From NCBI GenBank assembly GCA_038532435.1, contig JBCBAP010000032.1, positions 1 to 38,754 of the forward strand: 38,754 nt of DNA, read 5' to 3'. Shown piece after piece: positions 7,566 to 16,216 of this stretch (its first letter is position 1; each line of letters begins with the position of its first letter). This stretch comes from JBCBAP01 sp038532435. GTDB taxonomy: Bacteria; Pseudomonadota; Alphaproteobacteria; Rhodobacterales; Rhodobacteraceae. The notes beneath the pieces are model-generated. The model was not told the DNA's origin. It made no database searches and saw only the letters and a list, made by a program, of their open reading frames with translations. The position numbers were made by a program, and so were the translations under genes.

Positions 7566-10331
7566 ATGGCCGTCGTCGTTGTTGAAAGTCCCGCGAAAGC
7601 GAAAACGATCAACAAGTATTTGGGTAAAGATTTCACCGTTCTGGCCTCTTACGGCCATGTGCGGGATTTGCCGCCGAAAGACGGATCCGTCGATCCCGAC
7701 AATGATTTCACCATGCTCTGGGAGGTTGCGAGCCAGTCCCAGAAGCACGTCCGCGCCATCGCCGATGCGCTGAAAGATGACGACACGCTGATCCTCGCGA
7801 CCGACCCGGATCGGGAGGGGGAGGCGATCTCCTGGCACCTGCAGGAGGCCCTGACAAAACGGCGCGCAATCAAGAAAACCACACTGGTCGAGCGCGTTGT
7901 CTTCAACGCCATCACCAAGTCCGCCGTCACCGACGCGATGAAGAACCCGCGTCAGGTGGATATGGAACTGGTGGAGGCATACCTCGCCCGCCGCGCCCTC
8001 GACTATCTCGTCGGCTTCCGCCTCTCCCCGGTGCTGTGGCGCAAGCTGCCTGGTGCGAAATCCGCAGGACGCGTGCAGTCGGTCGTGCTGCGCATGGTCG
8101 TCGAGCGGGAGATGGAGATCGAGGCGTTCAAGCCGCAGGAATACTGGTCCGTTCGTGCGGGTCTGAAGACACCCCGCGGTGCCGAGTTCGAGGCGCGTCT
8201 CACGGTTCTGGGTGGCAAGAAGCTCGACAAGTTCAGCCTCGGCACCGCGGCGGAGGCGGAACTTGCGGTGAGCGCGGTCGCCTCCCGCGATCTCACGGTC
8301 CTGTCCGTCGAGGCGAAGCCGGCGACCCGAAACCCCTCGCCCCCCTTCATGACCTCGACCCTGCAGCAGGAGGCGAGCCGGAAGTTCGGCTTCGGCGCGC
8401 GGGCGACCATGCAGGCGGCCCAGCGGCTCTACGAGGCGGGATACATCACCTATATGCGGACCGACGGCATCGACATGGCGCCGGAGGCGGTCACGGCAGC
8501 CCGGGACGCCATCGCTGACCGCTATGGCGCGAACTATCTGCCCAAGAGCCCCCGCACCTACAAGAACAAGGCGAAGAACGCGCAGGAAGCGCACGAATGT
8601 ATCCGGCCTACAGACATGACCCGGTCGGCGGAGGATCTGGGCTCCATCGAGGCGGACCAGCGGAAGCTCTACGACCTTGTCTGGAAGCGAACGCTCGCCA
8701 GCCAGATGGAGGCCGCACGGCTTGAGCGCACAACCGTCGATATCGGATCGGCGGATAGCCAGATCGTGCTGCGCGCCACAGGTCAGGTCGTGACCTTCGA
8801 CGGTTTCATGAAGGTCTATGAAGAGGGCCGCGACGATGTGGAGGATGAGGACAGCAAACGTCTGCCCCAGATCCACGATGGTGAGGACATCTCCAAGGTC
8901 GCCGGCGCGCTCAACGCCGACTTCCAGAAGCTGACGGATCCTGATGCGGCGACCGATGTGATCGAGCGGGATGTGGTCGTGGACGGCATGGCACGGGCGA
9001 AGAATGCACTCCTCGCCGAAGGGGGCGCCGTGCTCGGCCAACAGCACTTCACCCAGCCGCCGCCGCGCTACACCGAAGCCACGCTGATCAAGCGGATGGA
9101 GGAGCTCGGCATCGGGCGGCCCTCCACCTATACCTCCATCGTCTCCACGATCCAGGAACGGTCCTATGTGCGGAAGGAGAAGAACCGGCTTTTCCCCGAG
9201 GATAAGGGCCGGCTCGTGGTCGCCTTCCTCGAGAATTACTTCCGCCGCTACATGAGCTACGACTTCACCGCGAAGCTGGAGGAGGAACTCGACCTCGTCT
9301 CCGACGGGCAGGAGGACTACCAGAAGCTGCTGGAGCGGTTCTGGAAGGATTTCTCCGCAGCGCTCGACGAGACGGCGGATCTGCGCATCACCGAAGTGCT
9401 GGAGAAGATCAACGAGGTGCTGGAGCCGCACCTCTTTCCGGCCAAGGAGGATGGATCGGACCCGCGCCTTTGCCCCAACTGCGGGGCAGGGCGGCTTTCC
9501 ATGCGCACCGCCCGTTCCGGGGGGGCCTTCATTGGATGTTCCAACTATCCGGAGTGCCGGTACACGCGCCCGCTCGCCGGAGAGGTGGAGGGCGGCGACG
9601 TTGCCGGACCGGACGGCAAGATGCTCGGCTCGGATCCGGAAACCGGCATGCCCGTCACGCTGCGCGCGGGCCGCTTCGGCCCCTACGTCCAGCTGGGTGA
9701 CGTCACCGAGGAGACGCCGAAGCCCAAACGCTCCTCCGTGCCCAAGGGCATGGAGCTTGAAGCCGTCGACCTCGCCAAGGCCCTCGATATGCTCCGCCTG
9801 CCCCGCTATGTCGGCGAACACCCCGAGGGTGGGCCAATTGAGACCAACATCGGCCGCTTTGGTCCTTATGTGATGCACACCGCCCCGGCGGAGGGGAAAG
9901 AGAAGCCGAAGAAGATCTACGCCAACCTAGCCGATCCCGACGAGGTGCTGACCCTCGGCCTCAACCGCGCGGTCACCCTCATCGAGGAAAAGAAGGCCAA
10001 TCCGGGGCGCCGCGCTGCAGCCGCCGAACCGCTCAAGACCCTCGGCGATCATCCGGACGGTGGACCAGTTGCGGTGATGAAGGGGCGTTACGGGCCTTAC
10101 GTGAAGTGGGAAAAGATCAACGCAACGATCCCGAAGGATATGCCGCCCGAGGATGTGACCATGGACCTTGCCCTCGAATTGATCGAGGCGAAGGCTGGTG
10201 CAAAGAAGAAGCCCACCAAAAAAGCGGCGGCCAAGAAACCGGCTGCGAAAAAGACCACAGCCAAGAAGACGACGGCAAAGAAACCGGCGTCAAAAGCTGT
10301 AACAGCCAAGAAGACTGCTGCGGAAACCTGA
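7566..10331 (+). CDS. topA: DNA topoisomerase I
   Basis: A 921-residue type IA topoisomerase that relaxes negative supercoils by cutting one strand through a 5'-phosphotyrosine. The ATG at 7566 gives the standard VVVESPAKAKTI start and has a GGAG site seven bases upstream; a TTG at 7554 in the same frame is less likely. The Toprim motif DPDREGEAISWHL lies near residue 80, and the active-site Tyr is in YITYMRTDG near residue 295. One four-cysteine zinc ribbon (CPNCG ... GCSNYPEC) is near residue 635, followed by several GRFGPYV repeats (GRFGPYVQLG, GRFGPYVMH, GRYGPYVKW). The last 45 or so residues are a Lys/Ala/Thr/Pro tail similar to histone H1 tails, likely increasing DNA binding. Confidence 0.97.
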   Translation: MAVVVVESPAKAKTINKYLGKDFTVLASYGHVRDLPPKDGSVDPDNDFTMLWEVASQSQKHVRAIADALKDDDTLILATDPDREGEAISWHLQEALTKRRAIKKTTLVERVVFNAITKSAVTDAMKNPRQVDMELVEAYLARRALDYLVGFRLSPVLWRKLPGAKSAGRVQSVVLRMVVEREMEIEAFKPQEYWSVRAGLKTPRGAEFEARLTVLGGKKLDKFSLGTAAEAELAVSAVASRDLTVLSVEAKPATRNPSPPFMTSTLQQEASRKFGFGARATMQAAQRLYEAGYITYMRTDGIDMAPEAVTAARDAIADRYGANYLPKSPRTYKNKAKNAQEAHECIRPTDMTRSAEDLGSIEADQRKLYDLVWKRTLASQMEAARLERTTVDIGSADSQIVLRATGQVVTFDGFMKVYEEGRDDVEDEDSKRLPQIHDGEDISKVAGALNADFQKLTDPDAATDVIERDVVVDGMARAKNALLAEGGAVLGQQHFTQPPPRYTEATLIKRMEELGIGRPSTYTSIVSTIQERSYVRKEKNRLFPEDKGRLVVAFLENYFRRYMSYDFTAKLEEELDLVSDGQEDYQKLLERFWKDFSAALDETADLRITEVLEKINEVLEPHLFPAKEDGSDPRLCPNCGAGRLSMRTARSGGAFIGCSNYPECRYTRPLAGEVEGGDVAGPDGKMLGSDPETGMPVTLRAGRFGPYVQLGDVTEETPKPKRSSVPKGMELEAVDLAKALDMLRLPRYVGEHPEGGPIETNIGRFGPYVMHTAPAEGKEKPKKIYANLADPDEVLTLGLNRAVTLIEEKKANPGRRAAAAEPLKTLGDHPDGGPVAVMKGRYGPYVKWEKINATIPKDMPPEDVTMDLALELIEAKAGAKKKPTKKAAAKKPAAKKTTAKKTTAKKPASKAVTAKKTAAET

Positions 10332-10342
10332 TCCTGTGCTAC

Positions 10343-10368
10343 CCTCCCGTCGCGATAGCGGCGGGAGG
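10343..10368 (+). promoter_or_regulatory. Hairpin covering the ribosome-binding site of the 280-aa gene
   Basis: An 11-bp stem (CCTCCCGTCGC at 10343-10353 with GCGGCGGGAGG at 10358-10368, one G-T pair) closes a GATA loop. Its 3' arm ends in GGGAGG, the Shine-Dalgarno sequence for the ATG at 10374. If it forms in mRNA it would hide the ribosome-binding site. It could also mark the 3' end of the topA message, though no T run follows. Confidence 0.6.
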
Positions 10369-10373
10369 ACAGG

Positions 10374-11216
10374 ATGGCAGAGAAGATAGCGATGCGGATC
10401 AAGGGGGTTACCCTTGAGCTGAAACCATTTATCGCGTCCAAAGTGTCGGACAAACTCCCGACCAACGATCCGCTCATTTCGCCAAGCGTCAGACGTTTCA
10501 TCTGGTCATGGGACTGCGGAAAGCAGCAAGGCGTGCGGACACAGGACCCGCCGCCACGCATCCCGATCGACACGGAGTTTCTGGGTGTCGCGCCGGAGGT
10601 CAAGAATCTGAAGGCGCGGAAGAACCAGGAAAAAGCCTACCTCTTCGATCTTCTGGTTGCGACGGACCTGTCGCCCACGGGCCTGGCGAAGGAGATCTCC
10701 TCCGCCTTCAAGCCACAGATCTTCGTCCCGAACTGGGCGCAGCTTGTCGATCCGCACAAGCCGAACCAGCGGTTCAAGGTCACGCTGAACATTTCCTACC
10801 TCGACATTGTTGCCAAACCGATCGTGACCAAGGGGCCGCTGAAGGGAGCCAGCTTCCTGCTTCGCATTCCGACCGTCTTCAGTCTGAATATTGACTTTGG
10901 CGTGCCGTGCTCCGGACCTGCAGCCGCACCTGTTTTGAAGCGTGTGTCGATCCCGATGAACGAAGCGGTCAAGAAACTGAATGAAGCCAACGACAAAGCG
11001 TTTAATGATCTGCTCGACAATGACGAGCTTTGGACCCCGCTGCCCGGTCCCGGCGGGCCGTTGCAGGACAGCGATCCGTTCAAGCCCTCTCCCGAGCCGA
11101 CCCCGACGCCCCCGGGTGAGGATCAGCAGTTCATCATCGAACCCGAACCCTATACGCCCGAGATCATCTATGACGAAGGGATGGAAGGCGGTGAAGGCGA
11201 CACCATGCTAACCTGA
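10374..11216 (+). CDS. Unknown 280-residue protein with Pro/Glu-rich tail
   Basis: I do not recognise this protein. It has no signal peptide or membrane helix, so it is probably cytoplasmic. The first 60 residues include a SPSVRRFIWSWDCGKQQG stretch; the middle, about 75-185, alternates hydrophobic strands and looks like a globular, partly beta domain (QIFVPNWAQL, FLLRIPTVFSLNIDFG). A charged helix (MNEAVKKLNEANDKAFNDLL) precedes a tail of about 60 residues dominated by Pro, Glu and Asp, which is probably disordered. Codon choice looks less strictly G/C-ending than in topA and rnr, which might indicate later acquisition. The ATG has a strong GGGAGG site that lies in a hairpin. It sits 42 bases after topA, in the same direction. 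Confidence 0.75.
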   Translation: MAEKIAMRIKGVTLELKPFIASKVSDKLPTNDPLISPSVRRFIWSWDCGKQQGVRTQDPPPRIPIDTEFLGVAPEVKNLKARKNQEKAYLFDLLVATDLSPTGLAKEISSAFKPQIFVPNWAQLVDPHKPNQRFKVTLNISYLDIVAKPIVTKGPLKGASFLLRIPTVFSLNIDFGVPCSGPAAAPVLKRVSIPMNEAVKKLNEANDKAFNDLLDNDELWTPLPGPGGPLQDSDPFKPSPEPTPTPPGEDQQFIIEPEPYTPEIIYDEGMEGGEGDTMLT

Positions 11217-11280
11217 GCCGCTGCGCCGCACTGGACCCGTCCCCTTGCCCCGCTAGGTTTTGCGCAAAGGGAGGGTCCGG

Positions 11281-11673
11281 ATGCTCGATACGGTGACTTT
11301 GTTTGCGCTTGCGGTGCTGTTTGGCGGCATGGTCGGTTTCAGCTTCATGTTCTCCCCGCTGGTGTTCATCAAGCTGCCGATCGAGACGGCGGGACCCTTT
11401 ATCCGTCAGGTCTTCCCCAGCTATTTCGCGGCGATCCTCGCCCTGTTTGCCCTGATCGCGATCCTCGCGTTCGACTGGATAGCACTGGTGATGGCCGGGC
11501 TCGCGGCCCTCAACCTCTTCGTCCTGATGCCGCGGATCAATGCGCTGCGGGACCGGCAACTTGCCGGGGATGCGGCGGCGAAGGCGCAGTTCGACCTGCT
11601 CCATCGCAGTTCTGTCATCATCAACTTCGTGCAGATCGCCGCGGCTGCCTGGCTCCTCTACGTGCTCGGCTGA
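11281..11673 (+). CDS. DUF4149 family membrane protein
   Basis: A 130-residue protein with about four hydrophobic helices (LFALAVLFGGMVGFSFMFSP, a FAAILALFALIAILAF segment, WIALVMAGLAALNLFV, IINFVQIAAAAWLLYV). Features such as G-M-x-FSFMFSPLVF near the start, LMPRINALRD in the middle and LHRSSVIINFVQ near the end match the DUF4149 (TMEM205-like) pattern as I remember it. The ATG at 11281 follows a GGGAGG site at a good distance; the upstream in-frame start at 11260 adds only seven residues. Function unknown; it lies between the unknown 280-aa gene and rnr in the same direction. Confidence 0.8.
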   Translation: MLDTVTLFALAVLFGGMVGFSFMFSPLVFIKLPIETAGPFIRQVFPSYFAAILALFALIAILAFDWIALVMAGLAALNLFVLMPRINALRDRQLAGDAAAKAQFDLLHRSSVIINFVQIAAAAWLLYVLG

Positions 11674-11714
11674 TCGCGGGTGACGACGGCTCCGACCCGT
11701 GCTAGGTGCCGCGG

Positions 11715-13967
11715 ATGAACGACTTCCCCAGCAAAGAGCAGTTTCTCGATTGGATTCGGGAAAATCCGACCGCGACCGGCAAGCGGGATATCGGGCGCGC
11801 CTTCGGCATAAAGGGCAATGCCCGCATCGAGCTGAAGCGCATCCTTAAGGAACTTGAGGCGGAGGGTCACATCTCCAAAGGTCGCAAGCGGTTTCGCGAG
11901 GCGGGAACGCTTCCGCCGGTCGCCGTACTCAAGGTGCTGGCACCGGACGCGGACGGTGATCTTTTTGCTGAACCGCAGAGCTGGGACGGCGACACGCCCC
12001 CGCCCCGTGTTGCGCTCGTGCTCAGACGGTCCGACCCTGCCGTTGGCGAGGGCGACCGGGTGCTCGCCAAGATCACCCGCGAGGCTGACGAGGGCGGACC
12101 GGCCTATGAGGGCCGCCTGATCCGGAAGATCGGCTCCGGCCCGCGCAAGCTTCTCGGTATCTTTCGCGTGCAGGAGTTCGGAGGGCGCATCGTGCCCGTG
12201 GACAAGAAGGCGGACAGCGAATGGACCGTCCATCCCGGTGACCGCAACGGCGCGCGGGACGGGGAACTCGTCGAGGGCGAACAGATCGGCGGTGGCGGTC
12301 GGATGGGCCTGCCCAAGGCTAAGGTCATCGCCCGGCTCGGCGATCCCGCGGCGCCAAAATCCGTTTCGCTCATCGCGATCCACGAACACGGGATCCCGGA
12401 TGTCTTCCCCGAAGAGGCGATGCAGGAGGCGATCCGCGCCCGTCCCGTGGCGCTGGGCACGCGGGACGACCTCCGACACCTGCCACTGATCACCATCGAC
12501 CCGTCCGACGCGCGGGACCATGACGATGCCATCGCGGCGGAGGCGGACAAGGATCCGTCGAACCCCGGCGGACATGTGGTCTGGGTCGCTATCGCCGATG
12601 TGGCCCACTACGTGACCCCGGGCTCCGCGCTAGACCGAGAGGCGCGGCGCCGCGGCAACTCGACCTATTTCCCGGACCGTGTGGTGCCCATGCTGCCTGA
12701 ACAGCTGTCCGGCGATCTCTGCTCGCTCCACGAGGGGGTGGACCGGCCCTGCATCGCGGTGCGGATGCAGCTTGCCGCAGACGGGCGAAAGCTCGGCCAT
12801 TCGTTTGTCCGGGGGCTGATGCGAAGCCCCGCGTCCCTGTCTTACGAACAGGCGCAGGCGGCGGTGGACGGTCACCCTGACGCGGCGACGGAGCCCCTGC
12901 TCGACCGGGTGCTGAGGCCGCTCTGGGCCGCATACGCGGCCGCCCGGGAGGCGCGGGCAATGCGTGCGCCGCTGGAGCTCGACCTGCCCGAACGCAAGAT
13001 CGTGCTCAGCGACACGGGGCAGGTGACCTCGATCCAGTTCCGCGACCGCCTTGATGCGCACAAGCTGGTCGAGGAGTTCATGATCCTCGCCAACGTCTGC
13101 GCGGCCGAAACGCTGGAGGCAAAGCGGCGTGATCTCGTCTACCGGGTTCACGAGCCGCCAAACCCGGACAAGCTCGACGCCCTGCGCGAAAGTGTGCAGT
13201 CCCTCGGGCTCGTCCTCGCAAAAGGGCAGGTGCTCAAACCGCAGCACCTCAACCGTCTGCTCGACGAGGTCGCGGGCGGCGAATTCGCGGAAACCATGAA
13301 CATCGCGGTCCTGCGCTCCATGACCCAGGCCTACTACGCGCCAGAGAACCTTGGACATTTCGGGTTGAACCTTGCCCGCTATGCCCATTTCACCTCGCCG
13401 ATCCGACGCTATGCGGACCTGATCGTGCACCGCGCGCTGATCGCAGCCCACGGCTGGGGAAAGGACGGTCAGACCCCCGAGGAGCGGACGGAACTGGAGG
13501 CGACGGCGGAGCATATCAGCCAGACCGAACGCCGCTCGATGCTCGCGGAGCGGGACACCACGGACCGCTATGTCGCAGCCTATCTCAGCGATCGGGTCGG
13601 CAACGAGTTTGCCGGCAAGGTCTCCGGCGTCGCACGCTTCGGCCTCTTTGTGAAGCTTGACGAGACTGGCGCGGACGGGCTCATCCCGATCAGCCGTCTC
13701 GGACGGGAGTACTTCCACTATGACGCGGACAGCCAGACCCTGACCGGAGAGCGGTCGCGCAAGGTGATCGGCCTCGGCATGCCGGTCACGGTGCGGCTAG
13801 AGGAGGCGGTGCCCGTGACCGGCGGCCTGCTCTTCGAGCTTCTCAGCTTCGACGGGCAGACGATGCCGCGGGAGCGGCTGAAAAAGTCCGCCCCGGGTCG
13901 CAGGCTCCAGAACAAGTCGAAGATCCAGCGGAACCGGAGCCGGTTGAAGGCGAAGCGCTCCCGTTAG
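11715..13967 (+). CDS. rnr: Ribonuclease R
   Basis: A 750-residue 3'-to-5' exoribonuclease that degrades structured RNA. The ATG at 11715 is preferred over a GTG at 11706. The N-terminus (PSKEQFLDWI, GKRDIGRAFGIKG) is the RNase R winged helix, followed by cold-shock-type domains. The RNB catalytic domain starts near residue 255 with ITIDPSDARDHDDAI, whose aspartates bind Mg2+; YAHFTSPIRRYADLIVHR lies near residue 555. An S1 domain (FAGKVSGVARFGLFVKL) is near residue 633, and the protein ends in a Lys/Arg-rich tail, as is usual for RNase R. The stop is followed by a hairpin and AT-rich element at about 13982-14012. Confidence 0.96.
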   Translation: MNDFPSKEQFLDWIRENPTATGKRDIGRAFGIKGNARIELKRILKELEAEGHISKGRKRFREAGTLPPVAVLKVLAPDADGDLFAEPQSWDGDTPPPRVALVLRRSDPAVGEGDRVLAKITREADEGGPAYEGRLIRKIGSGPRKLLGIFRVQEFGGRIVPVDKKADSEWTVHPGDRNGARDGELVEGEQIGGGGRMGLPKAKVIARLGDPAAPKSVSLIAIHEHGIPDVFPEEAMQEAIRARPVALGTRDDLRHLPLITIDPSDARDHDDAIAAEADKDPSNPGGHVVWVAIADVAHYVTPGSALDREARRRGNSTYFPDRVVPMLPEQLSGDLCSLHEGVDRPCIAVRMQLAADGRKLGHSFVRGLMRSPASLSYEQAQAAVDGHPDAATEPLLDRVLRPLWAAYAAAREARAMRAPLELDLPERKIVLSDTGQVTSIQFRDRLDAHKLVEEFMILANVCAAETLEAKRRDLVYRVHEPPNPDKLDALRESVQSLGLVLAKGQVLKPQHLNRLLDEVAGGEFAETMNIAVLRSMTQAYYAPENLGHFGLNLARYAHFTSPIRRYADLIVHRALIAAHGWGKDGQTPEERTELEATAEHISQTERRSMLAERDTTDRYVAAYLSDRVGNEFAGKVSGVARFGLFVKLDETGADGLIPISRLGREYFHYDADSQTLTGERSRKVIGLGMPVTVRLEEAVPVTGGLLFELLSFDGQTMPRERLKKSAPGRRLQNKSKIQRNRSRLKAKRSR

Positions 13968-13981
13968 GCGGGGGTGCGCGT

Positions 13982-14020
13982 GGAGGCGGGGAAGCCTCCG
14001 GCGGGGATATTTTGGGCCAG
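13982..14020 (+). repeat. Intergenic hairpin element of Rhodobacterales type, probable rnr terminator
   Basis: A 6-bp stem (GGAGGC with GCCTCC, 13982-13999) with a GGGGAA loop is followed by GGCGGGGATATTTTGG and a CCAGAAGAAGG segment. From memory, near-identical strings (CCTCCGGCGGGGATATTT followed by AGAAGAAG) recur many times between genes in Rhodobacteraceae genomes; I cannot verify this here and saw only one copy in the window. The stem followed by ATATTTT also fits a transcription terminator for rnr. Confidence 0.45.
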
Positions 14021-14041
14021 AAGAAGGGGCGCGCGGCGGCT

Positions 14042-14557
14042 TCAGGTCCCGGGCCGGTCGAAGAGATGGACGGGGCCACCATGGTTCGCGGCGCGCACGA
14101 AGCGGAACCCGTGCCGGGCTGCCAGCCTCAGCGAGGGGCCGTTTTCCGGCGCGATCATTGCGACGATGGGGGGCAAGCCGGGCTGCGCGTCTGCCCAGGC
14201 GAGCATGGCCCCGACGGCCTCGTCGCCGATGCCCCTGCCGCGGGTGGTGGGGGAAAGGACCCAACCGGCCTCCGCCGCGCCCTCCAGTTCTCCCAATCCC
14301 GGGCGTGCGAAATCCGCGAGGCCGACATCCCCAAGAAACGCGCCGGTCTCCCGCTCCTCAACCGCCCAGTAGCCGAAGCCCAGCACGTCCCAGAGGCCGC
14401 GATAGCGCAGGAGGCGGTGCCAGCACTCCTCCGTTGTCGAGGGCGGGCGGATGTGGCGCACGACGTCGGGATCGGACCAGAGGGCTGTCATTGCCGGGAA
14501 GTCGTCGCGCCGGTGCGCACGCAGCAAGAGCCGCTCCGTCATCAGGACCGGCGTCAT
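14042..14557 (-). CDS. GNAT-family N-acetyltransferase (RimJ/RimL-like)
   Basis: A 171-residue protein of the acetyltransferase_3 type, which transfers acetyl from acetyl-CoA to an amine. It opens with TERLLLRAHRRDDFPAM, the usual first strand and helix of this group. The acetyl-CoA loop region reads GWVLSPTTRGRGIGDEAV (Q/RxxGxG/A-type motif, here RGRGIG) around residue 100, and a conserved 'NGPSLRLAARHGFRFV' segment lies near residue 145, matching the 'N-xS-xr-ekxGF' signature. The start overlaps the VOC gene stop by four bases (ATGA), so the two form an operon. The substrate is not predictable. Confidence 0.88.
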   Translation of the reverse strand: MTPVLMTERLLLRAHRRDDFPAMTALWSDPDVVRHIRPPSTTEECWHRLLRYRGLWDVLGFGYWAVEERETGAFLGDVGLADFARPGLGELEGAAEAGWVLSPTTRGRGIGDEAVGAMLAWADAQPGLPPIVAMIAPENGPSLRLAARHGFRFVRAANHGGPVHLFDRPGT

Positions 14558-14967
14558 GAGGGCGCGGCACCCTCCGGATGGCCCACGGTGATCACATAGC
14601 CGTCCGGGTCCCGGACGGTGACCTCGAGCATGCCGTACCAGGACCGCTCCGGCCCCTTCAGCACGGTGCCTTCCGGTGCGCGGTCGAGTACGCTGGACGG
14701 GTCCACATCTCGCAGGTAGAGCGCGATGGAACTTTGCGCAGGCGTCTCGGCCGTGATCCCGGGAATGTCGCTGACCATGCTGTCGCGCGTCTGCAGCATC
14801 ATCTGCCAGTCGCCAAGGCGTAGCGTGGTGAAGACTGCGTCCGCGTAGCCGCCGTCAAACCGCGTCTGCTGGTGCGCGTCAACCGCAAACTCCACGGTGA
14901 AGCCGATCACGTCCCGGTAGAACGCGACCGACCGGTTCATGTCTGTGACCATCAGGTTGGGGATCAT
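14554..14967 (-). CDS. VOC family (glyoxalase/bleomycin-resistance-like) protein
   Basis: A 137-residue single-domain vicinal-oxygen-chelate protein built from two beta-alpha-beta-beta-beta modules. The N-terminus (MIPNLMVTDMNRSVAFYRDVIGF) and the C-terminus (WYGMLEVTVRDPDGYVITVG) carry the usual family patterns. Metal-ligand assignment is uncertain: the expected N-terminal His is not present at the usual place, whereas the E in LEVTV and the DPDGY motif are. It is divergent from the WYL/HTH regulator across a 95-bp gap, a common arrangement in which the regulator controls the VOC gene. Substrate unknown. Confidence 0.85.
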   Translation of the reverse strand: MIPNLMVTDMNRSVAFYRDVIGFTVEFAVDAHQQTRFDGGYADAVFTTLRLGDWQMMLQTRDSMVSDIPGITAETPAQSSIALYLRDVDPSSVLDRAPEGTVLKGPERSWYGMLEVTVRDPDGYVITVGHPEGAAPS

Positions 14968-15062
14968 GGAAGGGGTCCTTTCGCAGGCGGAGCGGGGGGG
15001 TTTTCCGGAACGTGTCGATGATAGATAGTCGCGCCGAAAGCACTTGTCAGGAGGGTGAAATC

Positions 15063-15749
15063 ATGTCCCGGGCGGACCGGTTGCTGCGCCTTGCACAGGC
15101 GCTCCGGCGGTTGCCGAAGCCGGTCACGGCGGAGGTGCTGGCACACGCTATGGATGTGTCGCCCCGCACAGTCTACAGGGACATCGAGGCGCTGCGGGCC
15201 TCCGGCGCTGTGATCGACGGGACGGCGGGCTATGGCTACGTGCTGGTGGAGGATTCGGCGCTGCCGCCGCTCCGCTTCGAGGATGATGAGATCGAGGCGC
15301 TGGTTGTGGGGCTGAAGGACGTGATGTCCCGGGGCGACCCGGCGCTGGCGCGGGCGGCTGAGAATGCGCTTGCGAAGCTGCGGGCGAGCCTGCCGGAGGC
15401 GGCGGCCAACCGCGCCGATCATGCGGTGCACGGAACGGTGCGGTTCTGGCCCCGGCCCGAAGCTGGGGTGGATCCCGCGATGCTGCGGGATGCGGCGTGG
15501 GAGGAACGCGCGCTCACCATCTGCTACCGCGATGGCGCGGGGGCGGAAACCGAGCGGCGCGTCTGGCCTCTCGCGCTTCTGTTTCTGGACAGCACGGACT
15601 TCCTCGTGGCCTGGTGCCATTTGCGCAATGATTTCAGGACGTTTCGGCTCGACCGAATCTCCCGGGCCGTCCGCATGGACGAATCGTTCCGGCCCCGACG
15701 GGTGGGTCTCTTGCGACAGTACAAGGACGCTGTGGCCCGCAGCGACTAG
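15063..15749 (+). CDS. YafY-type HTH/WYL transcriptional regulator
   Basis: A 228-residue regulator. The ATG at 15063 is chosen because AGGAGGGTG lies just upstream; a longer form from 15012 would run through that ribosome-binding site. Residues 1-60 form an HTH_11 winged helix (LRLAQALRRLP, VTAEVLAHAMDVSPRTVYRDIEALRASGAVIDG). The C-terminal half is a WYL domain (ALTICYRDGAGAETERRVWPLAL, then FLVAWCHLRNDFRTFRLDRI), which commonly binds a ligand or nucleic acid. Inferred role: control of the divergent VOC-GNAT operon and itself. Its TAG stop is embedded in a CTAG that also supplies the stop of the convergent DUF2794 gene. Confidence 0.9.
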   Translation: MSRADRLLRLAQALRRLPKPVTAEVLAHAMDVSPRTVYRDIEALRASGAVIDGTAGYGYVLVEDSALPPLRFEDDEIEALVVGLKDVMSRGDPALARAAENALAKLRASLPEAAANRADHAVHGTVRFWPRPEAGVDPAMLRDAAWEERALTICYRDGAGAETERRVWPLALLFLDSTDFLVAWCHLRNDFRTFRLDRISRAVRMDESFRPRRVGLLRQYKDAVARSD

Positions 15750-16093
15750 TCGGTGACCGCGCGGATCGCTTTTCTTTCCAGCACGCACAGCACCTGTTTC
15801 AGGTCGTGGCCGCGTTTGAGGATATGCCCGTCCATGCCCACGACGGCGTAGGCGCCCTGCGCGCGCGCAAGCTTTGGACGTTTCTCGATCCGGTAGATCG
15901 GATACTCCGCCGCGCGGCGGAAGATCGAGAAGACGGCCACCTCCTTGAGATGCGAAATGCCGTAGTCCCGCCACTCCCCGGCGGCCACCATCCGCCCATA
16001 GATGGACAGGATGAGAGCCAGTTCTGTGCGGTGAAACGCCACCTGAGACGGGGCCGTGTGGGATGAGAACGCATCGGTATGGATGACTTTCAT
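15746..16093 (-). CDS. DUF2794 family protein
   Basis: A 115-residue protein conserved in Alphaproteobacteria but of unknown function. The recognisable parts are QVAFHRTELALILSIYGRMV, AGEWRDYGI, AVFSIFRRAAEYPIYRIEK and KLARAQGAYAVV, followed by ILKRGHDLKQVL. It has no signal peptide or membrane helix. It converges with the WYL regulator and shares a palindromic CTAG for the two TAG stops. It is transcribed from the 293-bp region that also lies upstream of the ggt-like gene. Confidence 0.85.
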   Translation of the reverse strand: MKVIHTDAFSSHTAPSQVAFHRTELALILSIYGRMVAAGEWRDYGISHLKEVAVFSIFRRAAEYPIYRIEKRPKLARAQGAYAVVGMDGHILKRGHDLKQVLCVLERKAIRAVTD

Positions 16094-16216
16094 GGCCCGA
16101 GCTTACCCTGCAATGCGCCCTTGGCAAGCGACACAATTCTGAGTTGTCCACAGCCGCCACATTCTTTCCTCATTTGGAACCTGATCGCGCCTGATTTGAA
16201 TCGGCATATGGACCTC

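Noticed and set aside
6726..9878. A 1050-codon open frame antisense to dctP and topA
   Set aside because: Same cause as above; no recognisable protein features and fully opposite to topA.
16144..16152. TTGTCCACA resembling a DnaA box
   Set aside because: Single copy with no AT-rich region, no further boxes and no dnaA, repABC or other origin genes nearby.
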